A stretch of DNA of 64,000 nucleotides from PoT sp049331405 (GCF_049331405.1 NZ_CP186274.1:6882001-6946000), one strand, 5' to 3'. Numbered from the stretch's first letter, positions 45,407 to 54,651 are shown. The notes: a model not told the origin generated them from the sequence alone. A program made the numbers and translations.

Positions 45407-45907
45407 TCACGAAGAGATGTGCTTCTCGCCAGCCTTCGAGACGTGGTAGCGGAGGTGTCCGCTCACCTTGTCCTTCGCGCCCTTCTTGATCAGCTTCTTG
45501 CCGGCCAGGGCCTCGAGAGCCTTGGCCTCGGCCTTCTTGTCGGCGAGGTAGCCCGTTTCCTTGGTGCCGTGCACGGTCTTCAGCAGCTCGAGCTGACGGT
45601 CGGTCAGCTTCACGACGGCGGCCTTCTTCGGCGCGACCTTCTTCGCGGCCGGGGCGGCGGCCTTCGTCTCGGTGCTCTTCGGGGTGCCGGCCTTCGACGT
45701 GGTGGCGGGGGCGACGACGGGTGCCGCCGCGGCCTTCTTGGTCGCCTTCGGCGCCGCGACCTTCTTCTCGGCCTTCGGGGCGGCAGCGGCCTTCGGGGCG
45801 GCCGTCGCGGCGGGTGCCGCCTTGGCGGCGGTCTTCTTGGGGGTGGCCTTCGCCGGGGCGGCGGCCTTGGTGCTCGTCTTCGTCGCAGCCTTCTTCTTCA
45901 CCGCCAT
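45407..45907 (-). CDS. Lys/Ala/Pro-rich histone H1-like protein
   Basis: The 166-residue product starts at MAVKKKAATKTSTK; the longer in-frame version adds 58 residues without low-complexity character. Residues 1-105 are almost wholly Ala, Lys, Pro and Thr with PAK/KKA/APKA motifs like the C-terminal tail of eukaryotic H1 and bacterial Hc/AlgP-type proteins. Residues 105-166 form a compact segment (LTDRQLELLKTV ... GHLRYHVSKAGEKHISS) that looks like a small helical or winged-helix domain. Such proteins coat DNA through the basic tail and are common in planctomycetes, which have condensed nucleoids. The gene stands alone. DNA binding is inferred from composition. Confidence 0.82.
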   Translation of the reverse strand: MAVKKKAATKTSTKAAAPAKATPKKTAAKAAPAATAAPKAAAAPKAEKKVAAPKATKKAAAAPVVAPATTSKAGTPKSTETKAAAPAAKKVAPKKAAVVKLTDRQLELLKTVHGTKETGYLADKKAEAKALEALAGKKLIKKGAKDKVSGHLRYHVSKAGEKHISS

Positions 45908-46684
45908 CGCTTCGAACCCTCGTCTCATGAGAATGAATTGCTGGAGACCGGATTCACTGCCCCCGATCTCGCCCGTCCTTTCATAGCGAAATATAACAGG
46001 ACCGGGAAGTCGAAGATGTGTCCGCCGGCAGGGGTTTACGGCGATAGCAGCGGCCGATGCCCCCTCGGACGACGACGTCAATATGACGTGAAAGTGTAAT
46101 CGAATCGATATTTCGGAAATGCGAGCGAATTTTCAATTCGCGATTCCAAGGAAATGATCGCAATTTTTCCGGGGAATTTTCAGGGCGTGCCCTCCGAGGT
46201 CGCGAGACCGTCGGTCTTATCCTGACCTCGATGTCTTGAGAGCATCTCTATGGTTCGGGTTGTGATGGCACTTCGAAAAAATTTTTCGCGAGGCTCCCAT
46301 TTTTTCGTCGCGCGATCACCTGGACGAGCCTTTCGATGAGACGATCGAGGGAGCGCTCGCGCCTCGTGTCGCGCGAGAGGTCATCATCGCGATGCGTGTT
46401 CGAGGTCTCCTGCGACGATCGCGAGCGAGCTTCGAACCCCACCCCTCAACACCTTCTCGTGGGCTTCGATGAGGGCTCGTGTCTGACTCGGCTCGCGAGG
46501 AGATCAGGGTGCAAAGCTTTCCTCGTCTGGCCAGATTTACGGGCGTTTCGGGCGAAGAGCACCGGCGAGTAAATATGGTGAAGTGCCTGTTTAAAGCATG
46601 GGATCGACTCGCCGGCGACGATCAACGAAGGGGGTCGTTCTGATCGCGCGGGCCGGTCTCGCCTGTGCTCGTTCGAAGCCTAAC
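45908..46684. other. Intergenic region of 777 bases, no gene seen
   Basis: Short frames exist on both strands, none supportable. The region contains AT-rich patches and a 15-base palindrome, CGAAAAAATTTTTCG, at 46274-46288. It includes the promoter side of the histone-like gene and the downstream side of the FecR-type gene. Confidence 0.45.
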
Positions 46685-48136
46685 TCAAAGTCGGCGAGGG
46701 ACGACGAGAAGCTTGAGCGTGGGGGGGGCGAGGTCGCGATGCCTCTTGCCCGCGAAGCCATGAACGAGGTCGCTGCGGCCGCTCCCCCGGGTCTCTCGGA
46801 CGACGACTAGCGAGGCGAAGCGGTTGCCGTCCTTGTTGAGGAACTCGACGAGCGAGCCGCCATCGATCTCGCGCATTCCCCCTAGCACCCCCTGGGCCAC
46901 CTCGAAGCTCCCGAGCCTCACGACCTTCTCCGCGACGAGCTCGGCGCCTCCAGGTTGATTGGCGGGGGCGTTCTCCCAGCGGATCGAGCGCTCGTCCCAG
47001 TCGTCGAGCGCGTCGTCCTTGATGCCGTACACGCTGAAAGTCGCGTCGGGCACCTCCGACGCGAAGCCGAGGCCCGTCGGCGCGAAGACGAGGCAGAGCT
47101 TCGCCTCGACGACCTCGAGGCCTTCGAGCGAGGCGAGGTCGAAGCCGAGATAGGCCTTGCGATTGTAGTTCGGCTGCACCGTGTTCTTCACGAGCAGCAA
47201 GGCGTCGGGGCCGTCGCGCATCGGGATCGGGGGGCGGATGTACGCGTCCTTGCCTCGGCCCGTGGCCGTCGAGATCTGCACGAGACTTTGCGTGTCCCCC
47301 CCGTTTCGATTCGGGGTCGCGGCGATACCGCTTCGCTCGGCGAGAGGGTCGAACTCGGAGATCCCCTCGGGCGCGAAGCGCAGGTTCACGCCGGTCTTCA
47401 TCGCCTCCACCCGCCCCGAACCGCGATGGGTCACGTCGACTCTGCCGTCGAAGACCTGGACGTCGGACGAACCCTTCTCGCGCACGTTCACGCCGAACTC
47501 GGTACCGAGGTCCTTGATCGAGGCCTCGGGCGTCTCGACGACGAAGCCGACGCCCGTTGCGGGGACCCTGCCGACGAGCCTCCCCGCGTGGAGCACGCAG
47601 CGCGAGCCGCTGACGAGTTCGAGGTCGGCGGGGCCTTCGACCGTGATCCGGACACCGCTATCGAAGGTGATCCGCGCGACCCCTTCATTGAGACGGAGTC
47701 GCCCCACGGAGAGTCTCGCGCCATCCTCCGTCGGCAGCGAGCCGCTCCCCCACTGACAGCTCGCATTGCCGCTCAACGTCGCCAAGGTTGGTTGAGTCGT
47801 CGGGCTCCGCATCCAGAATACGATGCCCAGGCCGAGCAGCAGCATCGCGGCCAATGCAGCCCAACTCACGCGGACGAGGCTTCGACGAATTGGCCTTGCA
47901 GCGAGGGCTGCGTCGTCACGAACCTCCCCTTCCCTCGCGGATCCAGGTGCGAGCAGCGAAGGGTCGGCGAGCGACCATCGGAGGATCGCGTGCTGATGAA
48001 GCGACTCGACGTAGTAACCGCGAGCGTCGGGGTCGTTGAGCACGAGGACTTCGAGCCTCAGCCGTTGCTCTTCGGTGAGTCGCCCCTCGATCGCGGCCTC
48101 GCAGAGTTCGTGCATCTCGGGAGAAAGTCGTCTCAT
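46685..48136 (-). CDS. Transmembrane FecR-type anti-sigma-like protein with DNRLRE domain
   Basis: The product is 483 residues when started at MRRLSPEMHELCEAA, whose ATG overlaps the sigma gene stop by 4 bases (ATGA). Residues 1-60 form a short cytoplasmic helical segment, 90-109 is a transmembrane helix (VSWAALAAMLLLGLGIVFW), 125-245 matches FecR (GSGSLPTEDGARLSVGRL ... IKDLGTEFGVNV ... VQVFDGRVDV), and about 285-480 matches the DNRLRE/CBM96-like beta domain (AYLGFDLASLEGLEVVEAKLCL, DDWDERSIRWENAP). The coupling suggests that it holds the ECF sigma factor at the membrane and releases it on an envelope or carbohydrate signal. A fused DNRLRE domain would be the sensor or anchor. Sigma partnership is inferred. 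Confidence 0.85.
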   Translation of the reverse strand: MRRLSPEMHELCEAAIEGRLTEEQRLRLEVLVLNDPDARGYYVESLHQHAILRWSLADPSLLAPGSAREGEVRDDAALAARPIRRSLVRVSWAALAAMLLLGLGIVFWMRSPTTQPTLATLSGNASCQWGSGSLPTEDGARLSVGRLRLNEGVARITFDSGVRITVEGPADLELVSGSRCVLHAGRLVGRVPATGVGFVVETPEASIKDLGTEFGVNVREKGSSDVQVFDGRVDVTHRGSGRVEAMKTGVNLRFAPEGISEFDPLAERSGIAATPNRNGGDTQSLVQISTATGRGKDAYIRPPIPMRDGPDALLLVKNTVQPNYNRKAYLGFDLASLEGLEVVEAKLCLVFAPTGLGFASEVPDATFSVYGIKDDALDDWDERSIRWENAPANQPGGAELVAEKVVRLGSFEVAQGVLGGMREIDGGSLVEFLNKDGNRFASLVVVRETRGSGRSDLVHGFAGKRHRDLAPPTLKLLVVPRRL

Positions 48137-48717
48137 GGGAGGTCCCCCCTCGCGAGGGTCTGGCTTACGCAGTCCTGGAGTGTCTGGCGGACGCGGCTCA
48201 AGGCGCGATAGACGGCGTCGATGGATCGGCCGAGGTCGCGGCTCATGGCCTCGATCCCCCTGCCCTCGCTGTAGCGTGAATGGAGGAGGGCTCGGTTTCG
48301 ATCGGGCAACTTTTCGATGCATCGCGCGAGGATCGCCGCGCGTTCCTCGAGTCGATCCGCGTCCTGCGCCGAGGCCTCGGCGACGGCCTCGAGGAAGGCC
48401 TCGCTGAACTGGAGGCGGTCGCGTTGCTGACGCTTGCGCCAGGCGAGGGTCTGGTTCAGGGCGATCCGGCAGGCCCACGCGGCGAAGTTCGTCCCCGGCT
48501 CGAAGCGGGGGAATTCTCGCCAGAGGACGAGGTTCGTCTCTTGAATGATCTCTTCCGCGTCATTCCAATCGGGGACGAGGCTCATCACGTAGAGGAACAC
48601 CCGGCGCTGGTTCTGGCCCAGCAGACGCACGAACGATTCGACCGCCTCGGGGCCGGGCTGCGGTGTCGGCGAGGCCTCTTCGGGCGCATCTAGGTCTTCG
48701 CGAATCGTTGGAGGCAT
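48133..48717 (-). CDS. ECF sigma factor of the Rhodopirellula/Verrucomicrobium type
   Basis: The 194-residue protein has region 2 (FVRLLGQNQRRVFLYVMSLVPDWNDAEEIIQETNLVLW) and region 4 (LPDRNRALLHSRYSEGRGIEAMSRDLGRSIDAVYRALSRVRQTL), read as separate blocks with a short linker. The QxxxEE/DAEEIIQET signature and the terminal RALSRVRQ helix are typical of this planctomycete-rich group. I choose the Met at 48717 (MPPTIREDL); a longer start at 48825 would add 36 less convincing residues. Its stop overlaps the next gene's start by 4 bases. Divergently, 193 bp away, lies the PSCyt/DUF1501 pair, a plausible regulon. Confidence 0.88.
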   Translation of the reverse strand: MPPTIREDLDAPEEASPTPQPGPEAVESFVRLLGQNQRRVFLYVMSLVPDWNDAEEIIQETNLVLWREFPRFEPGTNFAAWACRIALNQTLAWRKRQQRDRLQFSEAFLEAVAEASAQDADRLEERAAILARCIEKLPDRNRALLHSRYSEGRGIEAMSRDLGRSIDAVYRALSRVRQTLQDCVSQTLARGDLP

Positions 48718-48910
48718 CGCCGGGCTCGCGACTCCGGAGGAGATGGCCTTCGAGTTGTTGAGGGACGCTATTAAAAAGAGCCGTACAGCGAATCTTTGGA
48801 CACCCCGTTTTTTTTTCGCGTCCAATTTCGACTGGATCGGCTCTCTTGAGATGACGCGGTTGCGGATCGGGTCGCGTTGACGACCCTCCTCTTGTAGAGG
48901 TCAAAGGCCG

Positions 48911-51712
48911 ATGCGAAATCGGAGTTCACTCGGCTCGTGTCTCGACGTGCTGGCGATCCTCGCCGTCATCCTCTGCCCCTCGATTTCTCGCGGAGGCGAG
49001 AGCGATGGCGTCGACTTCTTCGAGAAGAAGATCCGCCCCGTCCTCGTCAAGGAATGCTACGCCTGCCACTCCTCCGAATCCAAGAAATTGAAGGGAGGCC
49101 TTCGCCTCGACACCCGCGCGGAGATGCTCGCCGGCGGTGACTCCGGCCCGGCCCTCGTCCCGGGGAAGCCTGAGGAGAGCCTCATCCTCGAGGCGCTCCG
49201 CTACGACGGGGTTGAGATGCCCCCGAAGGGAAAACTCTCTGCCGCCGTCGTCGCCGACTTCGAGCACTGGATCAAGGACGGTGCCCAAGACCCTCGAACC
49301 GGCCGGACGAGATCCTCACGAGGTGGAATCGACATCGAGGCCGGGCGGAAGTTCTGGGCCTATCAGCCGCCTCGTCACCGCGAGCCGCCTAACGTTGTCG
49401 ATGTAGCTTGGCCACGGTCCGAGATCGATCGTTTCGTGCTGGCGAAGCTCGAGGCGAAGGGGATCAAGCCGGCACGCGATGCTTCGAAGCGCGATCTGAT
49501 CCGCCGGCTCTCGTTCGACCTGCTCGGGCTCCCGCCCACCACCGAGGAGGTCGAGGCGTTCGAAAAGGATGAGTCCTCGGATGCGGTCGAGCGACTCGTC
49601 GACCGCTGGCTCGGCTCGCCCCACTTCGGCGAGCGATGGGGACGTCACTGGCTGGATGTGGTGAGGTTCGCGGAGTCGCTCACGCTCCGGGGGTTCGTCC
49701 TCAAGAATACCTGGAGATATCGAGATTACGTCATCGATGCCTTCAACGCCGATCTTCCCTACGACCAGTTCCTGCGCGAGCAGGTCGCTGGTGACTTGCT
49801 CCCTTACGAGGATCTCGAGGATCAACGGAGGAAGCAGATCGCGCCGTACTTCCTCGTCTTGGGGGATACGAATCTCGAGGAGCAGGACAAGCGGCAGCTT
49901 AGGATGGACGTCGTCGACGAGCAACTGGATACGATCGGCAAGGCCTTCCTCGCCCAGACGATCGGCTGTGCGCGTTGCCACGACCACAAGTTCGACCCGA
50001 TCCCCACGCGCGACTATTACGCCCTCGCCGGGATCTTCCGCAACGTCAAGACGCTCGAACATGCCAATGTCTCGATGATCCTCGAGAAGCCCTTACCGGC
50101 GTCCCCCGAGGCCGAGGCCGAACTCGTGGAGCAGGAGCGATCCGAGGCGGCCCTGGAGGCGAGGATCAAGGAGGAGAAGGCGAAACCCGGAGCGGTATCG
50201 AGCCTGGATCGCCGCGGCCCGATCCTCGCTGGAGACCTGCCCGGGATCGTCGTGGACGACTTGCAGGCCACTCGTGTCGGCACCTGGAAGGCCTCGCAGT
50301 TCTCCGGATCGTACATCGGCGACGGCTACCTCCACGACATGAACGAGGGGCGAGGCGAGAAGTCGCTCACCTTCCATCCCGAGCTGCCCGAGGCCGGCCA
50401 ATACGAAATTTGGCTAGCCTACTCGGCAGGCGACAACCGCGCGAGTGATGTCCCCGTCACGATCCTCAGCGCGGACGGCGAGAAGATCGTCCACCTCGAT
50501 CAGCGTGGCAGGCCGAGCGTTCACGGCCGCTTCGCCTCGCTCGGCCAGTTCCGGTTCGAGAAGAATGGGCAGGGTTACGTCCTCGTTTCCAACGACGTGA
50601 AGCGAGGTCATGTGGTCGTCGATGCCGTGGTCTTCGTTCCAGTCGCGAAGCTCAAGGAAGCCTCGCGGCTGGCGAAGGCGAGCAAGGTCGACGAACTGAC
50701 CGAGGAGTTGAAGCGGCTGCGTACCTGGGGGCCGAAGCGCGAGCAGATCTTGTCGGTGAAGGAAGAGGCGGAGATCGCCGACTCGCCGATCCACATCCGG
50801 GGGAGCGTCCACAACCTAGGCGAGGTCGTCCCTCGAGGGTTCCTCCGCGTGGCGAGCGTCGAGGGCACTCCTGCCTTCGCGAAGGGTGAGAGCGGCCGTC
50901 GCGAACTCGCGGATTGGTTGTGTGACCGGGCCAATCCCCTAACGGCACGCGTCATCGTGAATCGCGTCTGGGGCTGGCTCTTCGGCGAAGGTCTGGTGGG
51001 TTCGACCGACAATTTCGGGACGACCGGAGATTTGCCGTCGCACCCCGAACTCCTCGACGAACTCGCGGTGAGGTTCATGGAGGATGGCTGGTCGATCAAG
51101 ACGCTCGTGCGGCGGATCGTCCTCTCCCGCGCTTACCAACTCTCGACCGAGGCCGAGCCGGATGCTCAGGCCTCGGCTCCGGAACCGCGGTTTCTCTCCA
51201 GAAGGATGCGACGTCGGCTCGATGCCGAATCGATTCGCGACGCGATCTTGAGCGTGAGCGGTCAGCTCCGATCCGAGATGAAGGGCCCCGGCTATCCTCG
51301 CGACCTCGCCGCCGACTATGGCTTCGATAAGGTCGACGCCAGGCGCAGCGTCTATGCCCCCGTCTTGCGCAATGCCTTGCCCGAGCTCTTCGCGACGTTC
51401 GATTTCGCCGATCCCGGGATGGTCGTTGGCCGCCGCAACGTCAGTACGGTCGCGCCGCAGGCCCTTTTCCTCCTGAACCACCCCTTCATCGTGGAGCAGT
51501 CCGGATTGTCCGCGAGCCGGCTCCTCGAACAAGCCGGCATGGATGACGAGGGGCGACTGACCAGGGCCTTCCGGCTCGCGTTAGGTCGGCCTCCGACGGA
51601 TCCCGAGCGGCAGCTCGCCCGACGGTTCCTCGGCTCGGAGCCGAAGGTCGGCGACTGGGCCTTGCTCTTCCAGGCCCTCTTCGCGTCGATCGATTTCCGT
51701 TATGTGAATTGA
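48911..51712 (+). CDS. PSCyt1-DUF1549-DUF1553 cytochrome-like protein with golvesin-type insert
   Basis: This 933-residue exported protein starts with a signal peptide (LDVLAILAVILCPSISRGGE). A planctomycete cytochrome c domain (PSCyt1) follows, with heme motif C49-Y-A-C52-H53 and MPPKGKLS. DUF1549/PSCyt2 covers about 170-390 (GERWGRHWLDVVRFAES, and a second CxxCH in GCARCHDHKFDPI). A golvesin/xanthan-lyase C-terminal-like beta domain is inserted at about 430-580. DUF1553 (PSD1) fills about 650-930 (RELADWLCDRANPLTARVIVNRVW, FDFADPGMVVGRRNVSTVAPQALFLLNHPF). Such proteins pair with DUF1501 proteins throughout planctomycetes; the function is unknown, with redox or polysaccharide roles proposed. 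The DUF1501 gene follows after 31 bp. Confidence 0.93.
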   Translation: MRNRSSLGSCLDVLAILAVILCPSISRGGESDGVDFFEKKIRPVLVKECYACHSSESKKLKGGLRLDTRAEMLAGGDSGPALVPGKPEESLILEALRYDGVEMPPKGKLSAAVVADFEHWIKDGAQDPRTGRTRSSRGGIDIEAGRKFWAYQPPRHREPPNVVDVAWPRSEIDRFVLAKLEAKGIKPARDASKRDLIRRLSFDLLGLPPTTEEVEAFEKDESSDAVERLVDRWLGSPHFGERWGRHWLDVVRFAESLTLRGFVLKNTWRYRDYVIDAFNADLPYDQFLREQVAGDLLPYEDLEDQRRKQIAPYFLVLGDTNLEEQDKRQLRMDVVDEQLDTIGKAFLAQTIGCARCHDHKFDPIPTRDYYALAGIFRNVKTLEHANVSMILEKPLPASPEAEAELVEQERSEAALEARIKEEKAKPGAVSSLDRRGPILAGDLPGIVVDDLQATRVGTWKASQFSGSYIGDGYLHDMNEGRGEKSLTFHPELPEAGQYEIWLAYSAGDNRASDVPVTILSADGEKIVHLDQRGRPSVHGRFASLGQFRFEKNGQGYVLVSNDVKRGHVVVDAVVFVPVAKLKEASRLAKASKVDELTEELKRLRTWGPKREQILSVKEEAEIADSPIHIRGSVHNLGEVVPRGFLRVASVEGTPAFAKGESGRRELADWLCDRANPLTARVIVNRVWGWLFGEGLVGSTDNFGTTGDLPSHPELLDELAVRFMEDGWSIKTLVRRIVLSRAYQLSTEAEPDAQASAPEPRFLSRRMRRRLDAESIRDAILSVSGQLRSEMKGPGYPRDLAADYGFDKVDARRSVYAPVLRNALPELFATFDFADPGMVVGRRNVSTVAPQALFLLNHPFIVEQSGLSASRLLEQAGMDDEGRLTRAFRLALGRPPTDPERQLARRFLGSEPKVGDWALLFQALFASIDFRYVN

Positions 51713-51743
51713 TGGTTCCGAACCCCGAGCGGAGGCGAGAGAC

Positions 51744-53168
51744 GTGGCCCAACCGATCAGCCGACGGACCCTGTTGCAAAACGCCGCCTGCGGTTTCGGT
51801 TCCATCGCGCTGGCCGGCCTCGCCGCCGAGCGAGCCCTGGCCGAGTCGCACGACCCCCTCGCTGCTCGCCCGGGGCACTTCCTCCCGAGAGCCAAGCGGG
51901 TCATCTTCCTCTTCATGCAAGGGGGCGTGAGCCAGGTCGACTCGTACGACTACAAGCCCCTGCTCGCCCGGCAAGACGGCAAGCAGATGGACTTCGATGA
52001 CGCCCGGGCGCTCGCGAACACGGGGAGACGTGGCGGCTCCCAGCGCGTCCTCAATTCCCCCTGGCATTTCCAGCAGCATGGCGAGTGCGGCCGCTGGGGC
52101 TCCGACCTCTTCCCCGAGATGAACCGGCACGTCGACGACCTCTGCTTCATTCATTCGATGCACACCGAGGGGGTCGCCCACGGCCCTGCCACGCTCTTCC
52201 TCCATTGCGGCGCGAGCAATGCCGTGCGCCCTTCGATCGGCTCGTGGCTCCTCTACGGCCTCGGGACCGAGAACGCGAACCTCCCCGGCTTCGTGACGAT
52301 CTCGCCGTCATTCGGTAACGGCGGGGCTCGCAATTACGGCAACGCCTTCTTGCCGGCCGTCTACCAGGGGACGCCGCTCGGCAAGGCGGGGGCCTCGGCG
52401 TCTCTGGCTCGGATCCGCAACCTCGACAACTCGCGGCAATCCTCGGTTGACCGCCGTCGTCAATTCGAACTCCTCCGCGAGCTCAACGCCGAGCAGATCA
52501 AGGCGACCCCCGGCGAGTCCGAACTCGAGGCCGTGATCGCCTCGTACGAGCTCGCCTGGCGGATGCAGTCGCACGCCCCCGAGGTCCTCGAACTCTCGGA
52601 CGAGAGCGCCGAGACGAAGGCGCTTTATGGCATCGGCGACTCGACCACCGACAACTTCGGGCGGCAATGCTTGCTGGCCCGGCGCCTCTGCGAATCGGGG
52701 GTGCGCTTCGTCCAGGTTACCTACGGCGACAACACAGCGAACCCCGCCTGGGATCAGCATTCGAACCTGGAGAAGCACGAGGTCCACGCCCGCGCCGTGG
52801 ATCGGCCGATCGCGGGCCTGCTCACAGACCTGAAACGCCGAGGCCTGCTCGAGGACACGTTGGTCTGGTGGGGTAGCGAGTTCGGCCGGACCCCTTATGC
52901 CGAGCGTAACGGGACCGGTCGCGACCACAACCCGAACGGCTTCACCGTCTGGCTGGCCGGCGCGGGGGTCAAGCCCGGCTTTGCCCTCGGGGCCACGGAT
53001 GAGTTCGGGCAGATGGCCGTGCAGGACAAGGTCCACATGCACGACCTCCACGCCACGATCCTCCACCTCCTCGGCCTCGACCACGAGGCCCTCACCTACC
53101 GCTACAACGGCCGCCCCTTCCGGCTGACCGACGTCTCGGGGACGGTGATCCGCGAAATCTTCTCATAA
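51744..53168 (+). CDS. DUF1501 family protein, Tat-exported
   Basis: The 474-residue product starts with GTG at 51744, preceded by GGAGGCGAG. The N-terminus has SRRTLLQNAACGFGSIALAGLAAE, a twin-arginine signal. The body shows DUF1501 hallmarks: AKRVIFLFMQGGVSQVDSYDYKP, the GRWGSDLFPEMNRHVDDLCFIHSM segment, VTYGDNTANPAWDQHSN, and the sulfatase/alkaline-phosphatase-like VWWGSEFGRTPYAER...GRDHNPNGFTVWLAGAGVKPG. The fold is related to alkaline phosphatase-type enzymes, but activity is unproven. It is the second gene of the PSCyt pair and probably acts with it in the periplasm. Confidence 0.94.
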   Translation: MAQPISRRTLLQNAACGFGSIALAGLAAERALAESHDPLAARPGHFLPRAKRVIFLFMQGGVSQVDSYDYKPLLARQDGKQMDFDDARALANTGRRGGSQRVLNSPWHFQQHGECGRWGSDLFPEMNRHVDDLCFIHSMHTEGVAHGPATLFLHCGASNAVRPSIGSWLLYGLGTENANLPGFVTISPSFGNGGARNYGNAFLPAVYQGTPLGKAGASASLARIRNLDNSRQSSVDRRRQFELLRELNAEQIKATPGESELEAVIASYELAWRMQSHAPEVLELSDESAETKALYGIGDSTTDNFGRQCLLARRLCESGVRFVQVTYGDNTANPAWDQHSNLEKHEVHARAVDRPIAGLLTDLKRRGLLEDTLVWWGSEFGRTPYAERNGTGRDHNPNGFTVWLAGAGVKPGFALGATDEFGQMAVQDKVHMHDLHATILHLLGLDHEALTYRYNGRPFRLTDVSGTVIREIFS

Positions 53169-53380
53169 GCCGGGTCGACTTGTCGAAATCGCTCATACTG
53201 ATGTGGTGACGTGAAAGCCCCCTGCTCTTTCCCTACCGAAGTGCGCGGGTGAGGCTTGATCCTCCCGCTCGATATATCGCCATCTTAACGAAGGCCCATG
53301 TCCTCACGCGTCATCATCGATCGACATGTCGGAAGAATCGGGCGGAGTGAGTTCTTGGACTCGGATCGCTCAGTGAGAGG

Positions 53381-53713
53381 TCATAGGAGTCCGTAGGCGG
53401 CCGCTCGGATCTCCCGGACGGCCAGGCCGAGCACCTCTCGAGATGCCGTCGACCTGAAGCCGACTTCCTCGCTTTCCAACCTCAACAACGACTCCATCGC
53501 CTGAACGAGCGGGGTCGGGGCCATGGCTCCTTCCGGGATCTCCTTGGAAGGCGGCAGGGCTTCGAGGAACGGGAGCAGGTCGTTCATCTGACTATTCTGG
53601 ATCCGATCCAGGAGCGACTCCGTCAGGTCTTCGCAGATTTCCGTGAGAGTGAACTGGGCGTAGTCAAGGGTGCCATCGGCCTTCAAAGGCGGCTTCGTCC
53701 CAATCCTGCTCAT
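53381..53713 (-). CDS. Hypothetical 110-residue protein
   Basis: This protein is not recognised. It is acidic and mostly helical by appearance (YAQFTLTEICEDLTESLLDRIQ, and a C-terminal VLGLAVREIRAAAYGLL). No signal peptide, membrane segment or metal motif is seen. AGGAGG lies 9 bases upstream of the ATG on the minus strand (CCTCCT at 53723-53728), and codon use is GC-rich like that of the neighbours, so the frame is probably real. It stands alone between the DUF1501 gene and hsp20. Confidence 0.65.
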   Translation of the reverse strand: MSRIGTKPPLKADGTLDYAQFTLTEICEDLTESLLDRIQNSQMNDLLPFLEALPPSKEIPEGAMAPTPLVQAMESLLRLESEEVGFRSTASREVLGLAVREIRAAAYGLL

Positions 53714-54204
53714 CCGAAACGGCCTCCTGAATAGCGTCCGACTTCGACGAAAGGTTTTCGCGTTCGAGCGCCATCGTCTCGAACGAATTCCAAATTACCA
53801 TTTCGGCGGACTTGGAGCTTTAAGCAAAGAGTCTGATTCTGGCGAGAGCCAGGTTTGACTTTCAAATTCGCCCGCCGATCAGAATGTCCCGCTTCGCTAG
53901 TACAGGGTCTCTCGTGTACCTGGTGAATGGCTGACTGCCAAATTGGGGTTAGATGGAGAAGTAATTTATGGTGACTGCCGATTTGGCGGTCGCGGTCATG
54001 GCATAATTTCTCGCATCGGGATCCTCTAAGTTATTGTAGAAGTTCTATTTAAAGTTCTAATGTCGATTTGGCATTCGGCTTGCTGACTACAGTTTGGACA
54101 TGAAAGCCACGATGACGACAAACCCGTCAAAGCGAGGCTTTCACGGACGATTATCAATATCCATTGCCGCCATTTTGGCGGAAGACAAGAGCGAGGGAAT
54201 GACC
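53714..54204. other. Region upstream of hsp20 with repeated motif
   Basis: No gene is seen. The stretch 53930-54080 is AT-rich and contains TGACTGCCAAATTGG (53932-53946) and TGACTGCCGATTTGG (53972-53986), 40 bp apart, and a related TGTCGATTTGGC at 54061-54072. These could be operator or activator sites for the downstream small heat shock gene. No CIRCE element (TTAGCACTC/GAGTGCTAA) was found. Confidence 0.4.
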
Positions 54205-54651
54205 ATGTTTCCAGTGGTACGCAGAAATTGGCAGCCTGTCGTCGATCGGGACGGCCTGAATCGGCTCGCGGATGTGGAGCGGGTCTTCGATCGGTTCTTC
54301 GGCACGGATGGCGGGAGCTTGCCCACTTCGCCGACCAGGGCCCCGTTGTCGATCTGGGAGGATGCCGATCGGTTCCACGTCGAGGCGGAGGTGCCCGGAG
54401 TCCGGGAGTCGGACCTCGAGGTCACCGTCCATAAGGGTGTGCTCACGATTCATGCCGATCGCAAGCCGGTCGAGGGGCGGACCTACGTCTACAACGGCCG
54501 AGGCAACGGCCAGTATGACTGGACCGTGAAGCTGCCCGAGACCGTCGCGGGCGACACCGTCTCGGCGACCCTGTTCCAGGGTGTTCTACACGTCGAGCTG
54601 GCCAAGGCCGTCGAGGCGCAGCCGAAGAAGATCGCCGTCCAGGTTCAGTGA
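54205..54651 (+). CDS. Hsp20/alpha-crystallin small heat shock protein
   Basis: The 148-residue protein has a short N-terminal arm (MFPVVRRNWQPVVDRDGLNR...FDRFFG) and an alpha-crystallin domain at about 48-140: PLSIWEDADRFHVEAEVPGV, LEVTVHKGVLTIHADRK, FQGVLHVELAKA. It ends PKKIAVQVQ, where I-A-V is the usual I-x-I/V oligomerisation motif. It would hold unfolding proteins in a refoldable state without ATP. I choose 54205 because GAGGG (54193-54197) is 7 bases upstream; an ATG at 54199 is too close to it. The AT-rich upstream region contains repeated motifs that may mediate stress control. Confidence 0.93.
   Translation: MFPVVRRNWQPVVDRDGLNRLADVERVFDRFFGTDGGSLPTSPTRAPLSIWEDADRFHVEAEVPGVRESDLEVTVHKGVLTIHADRKPVEGRTYVYNGRGNGQYDWTVKLPETVAGDTVSATLFQGVLHVELAKAVEAQPKKIAVQVQ

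Noticed and set aside
46248..46442. 64-codon minus-strand frame starting with GTG
   Set aside because: The end looks amphipathic, but the start lacks proper spacing to a ribosome binding site and nothing supports translation.
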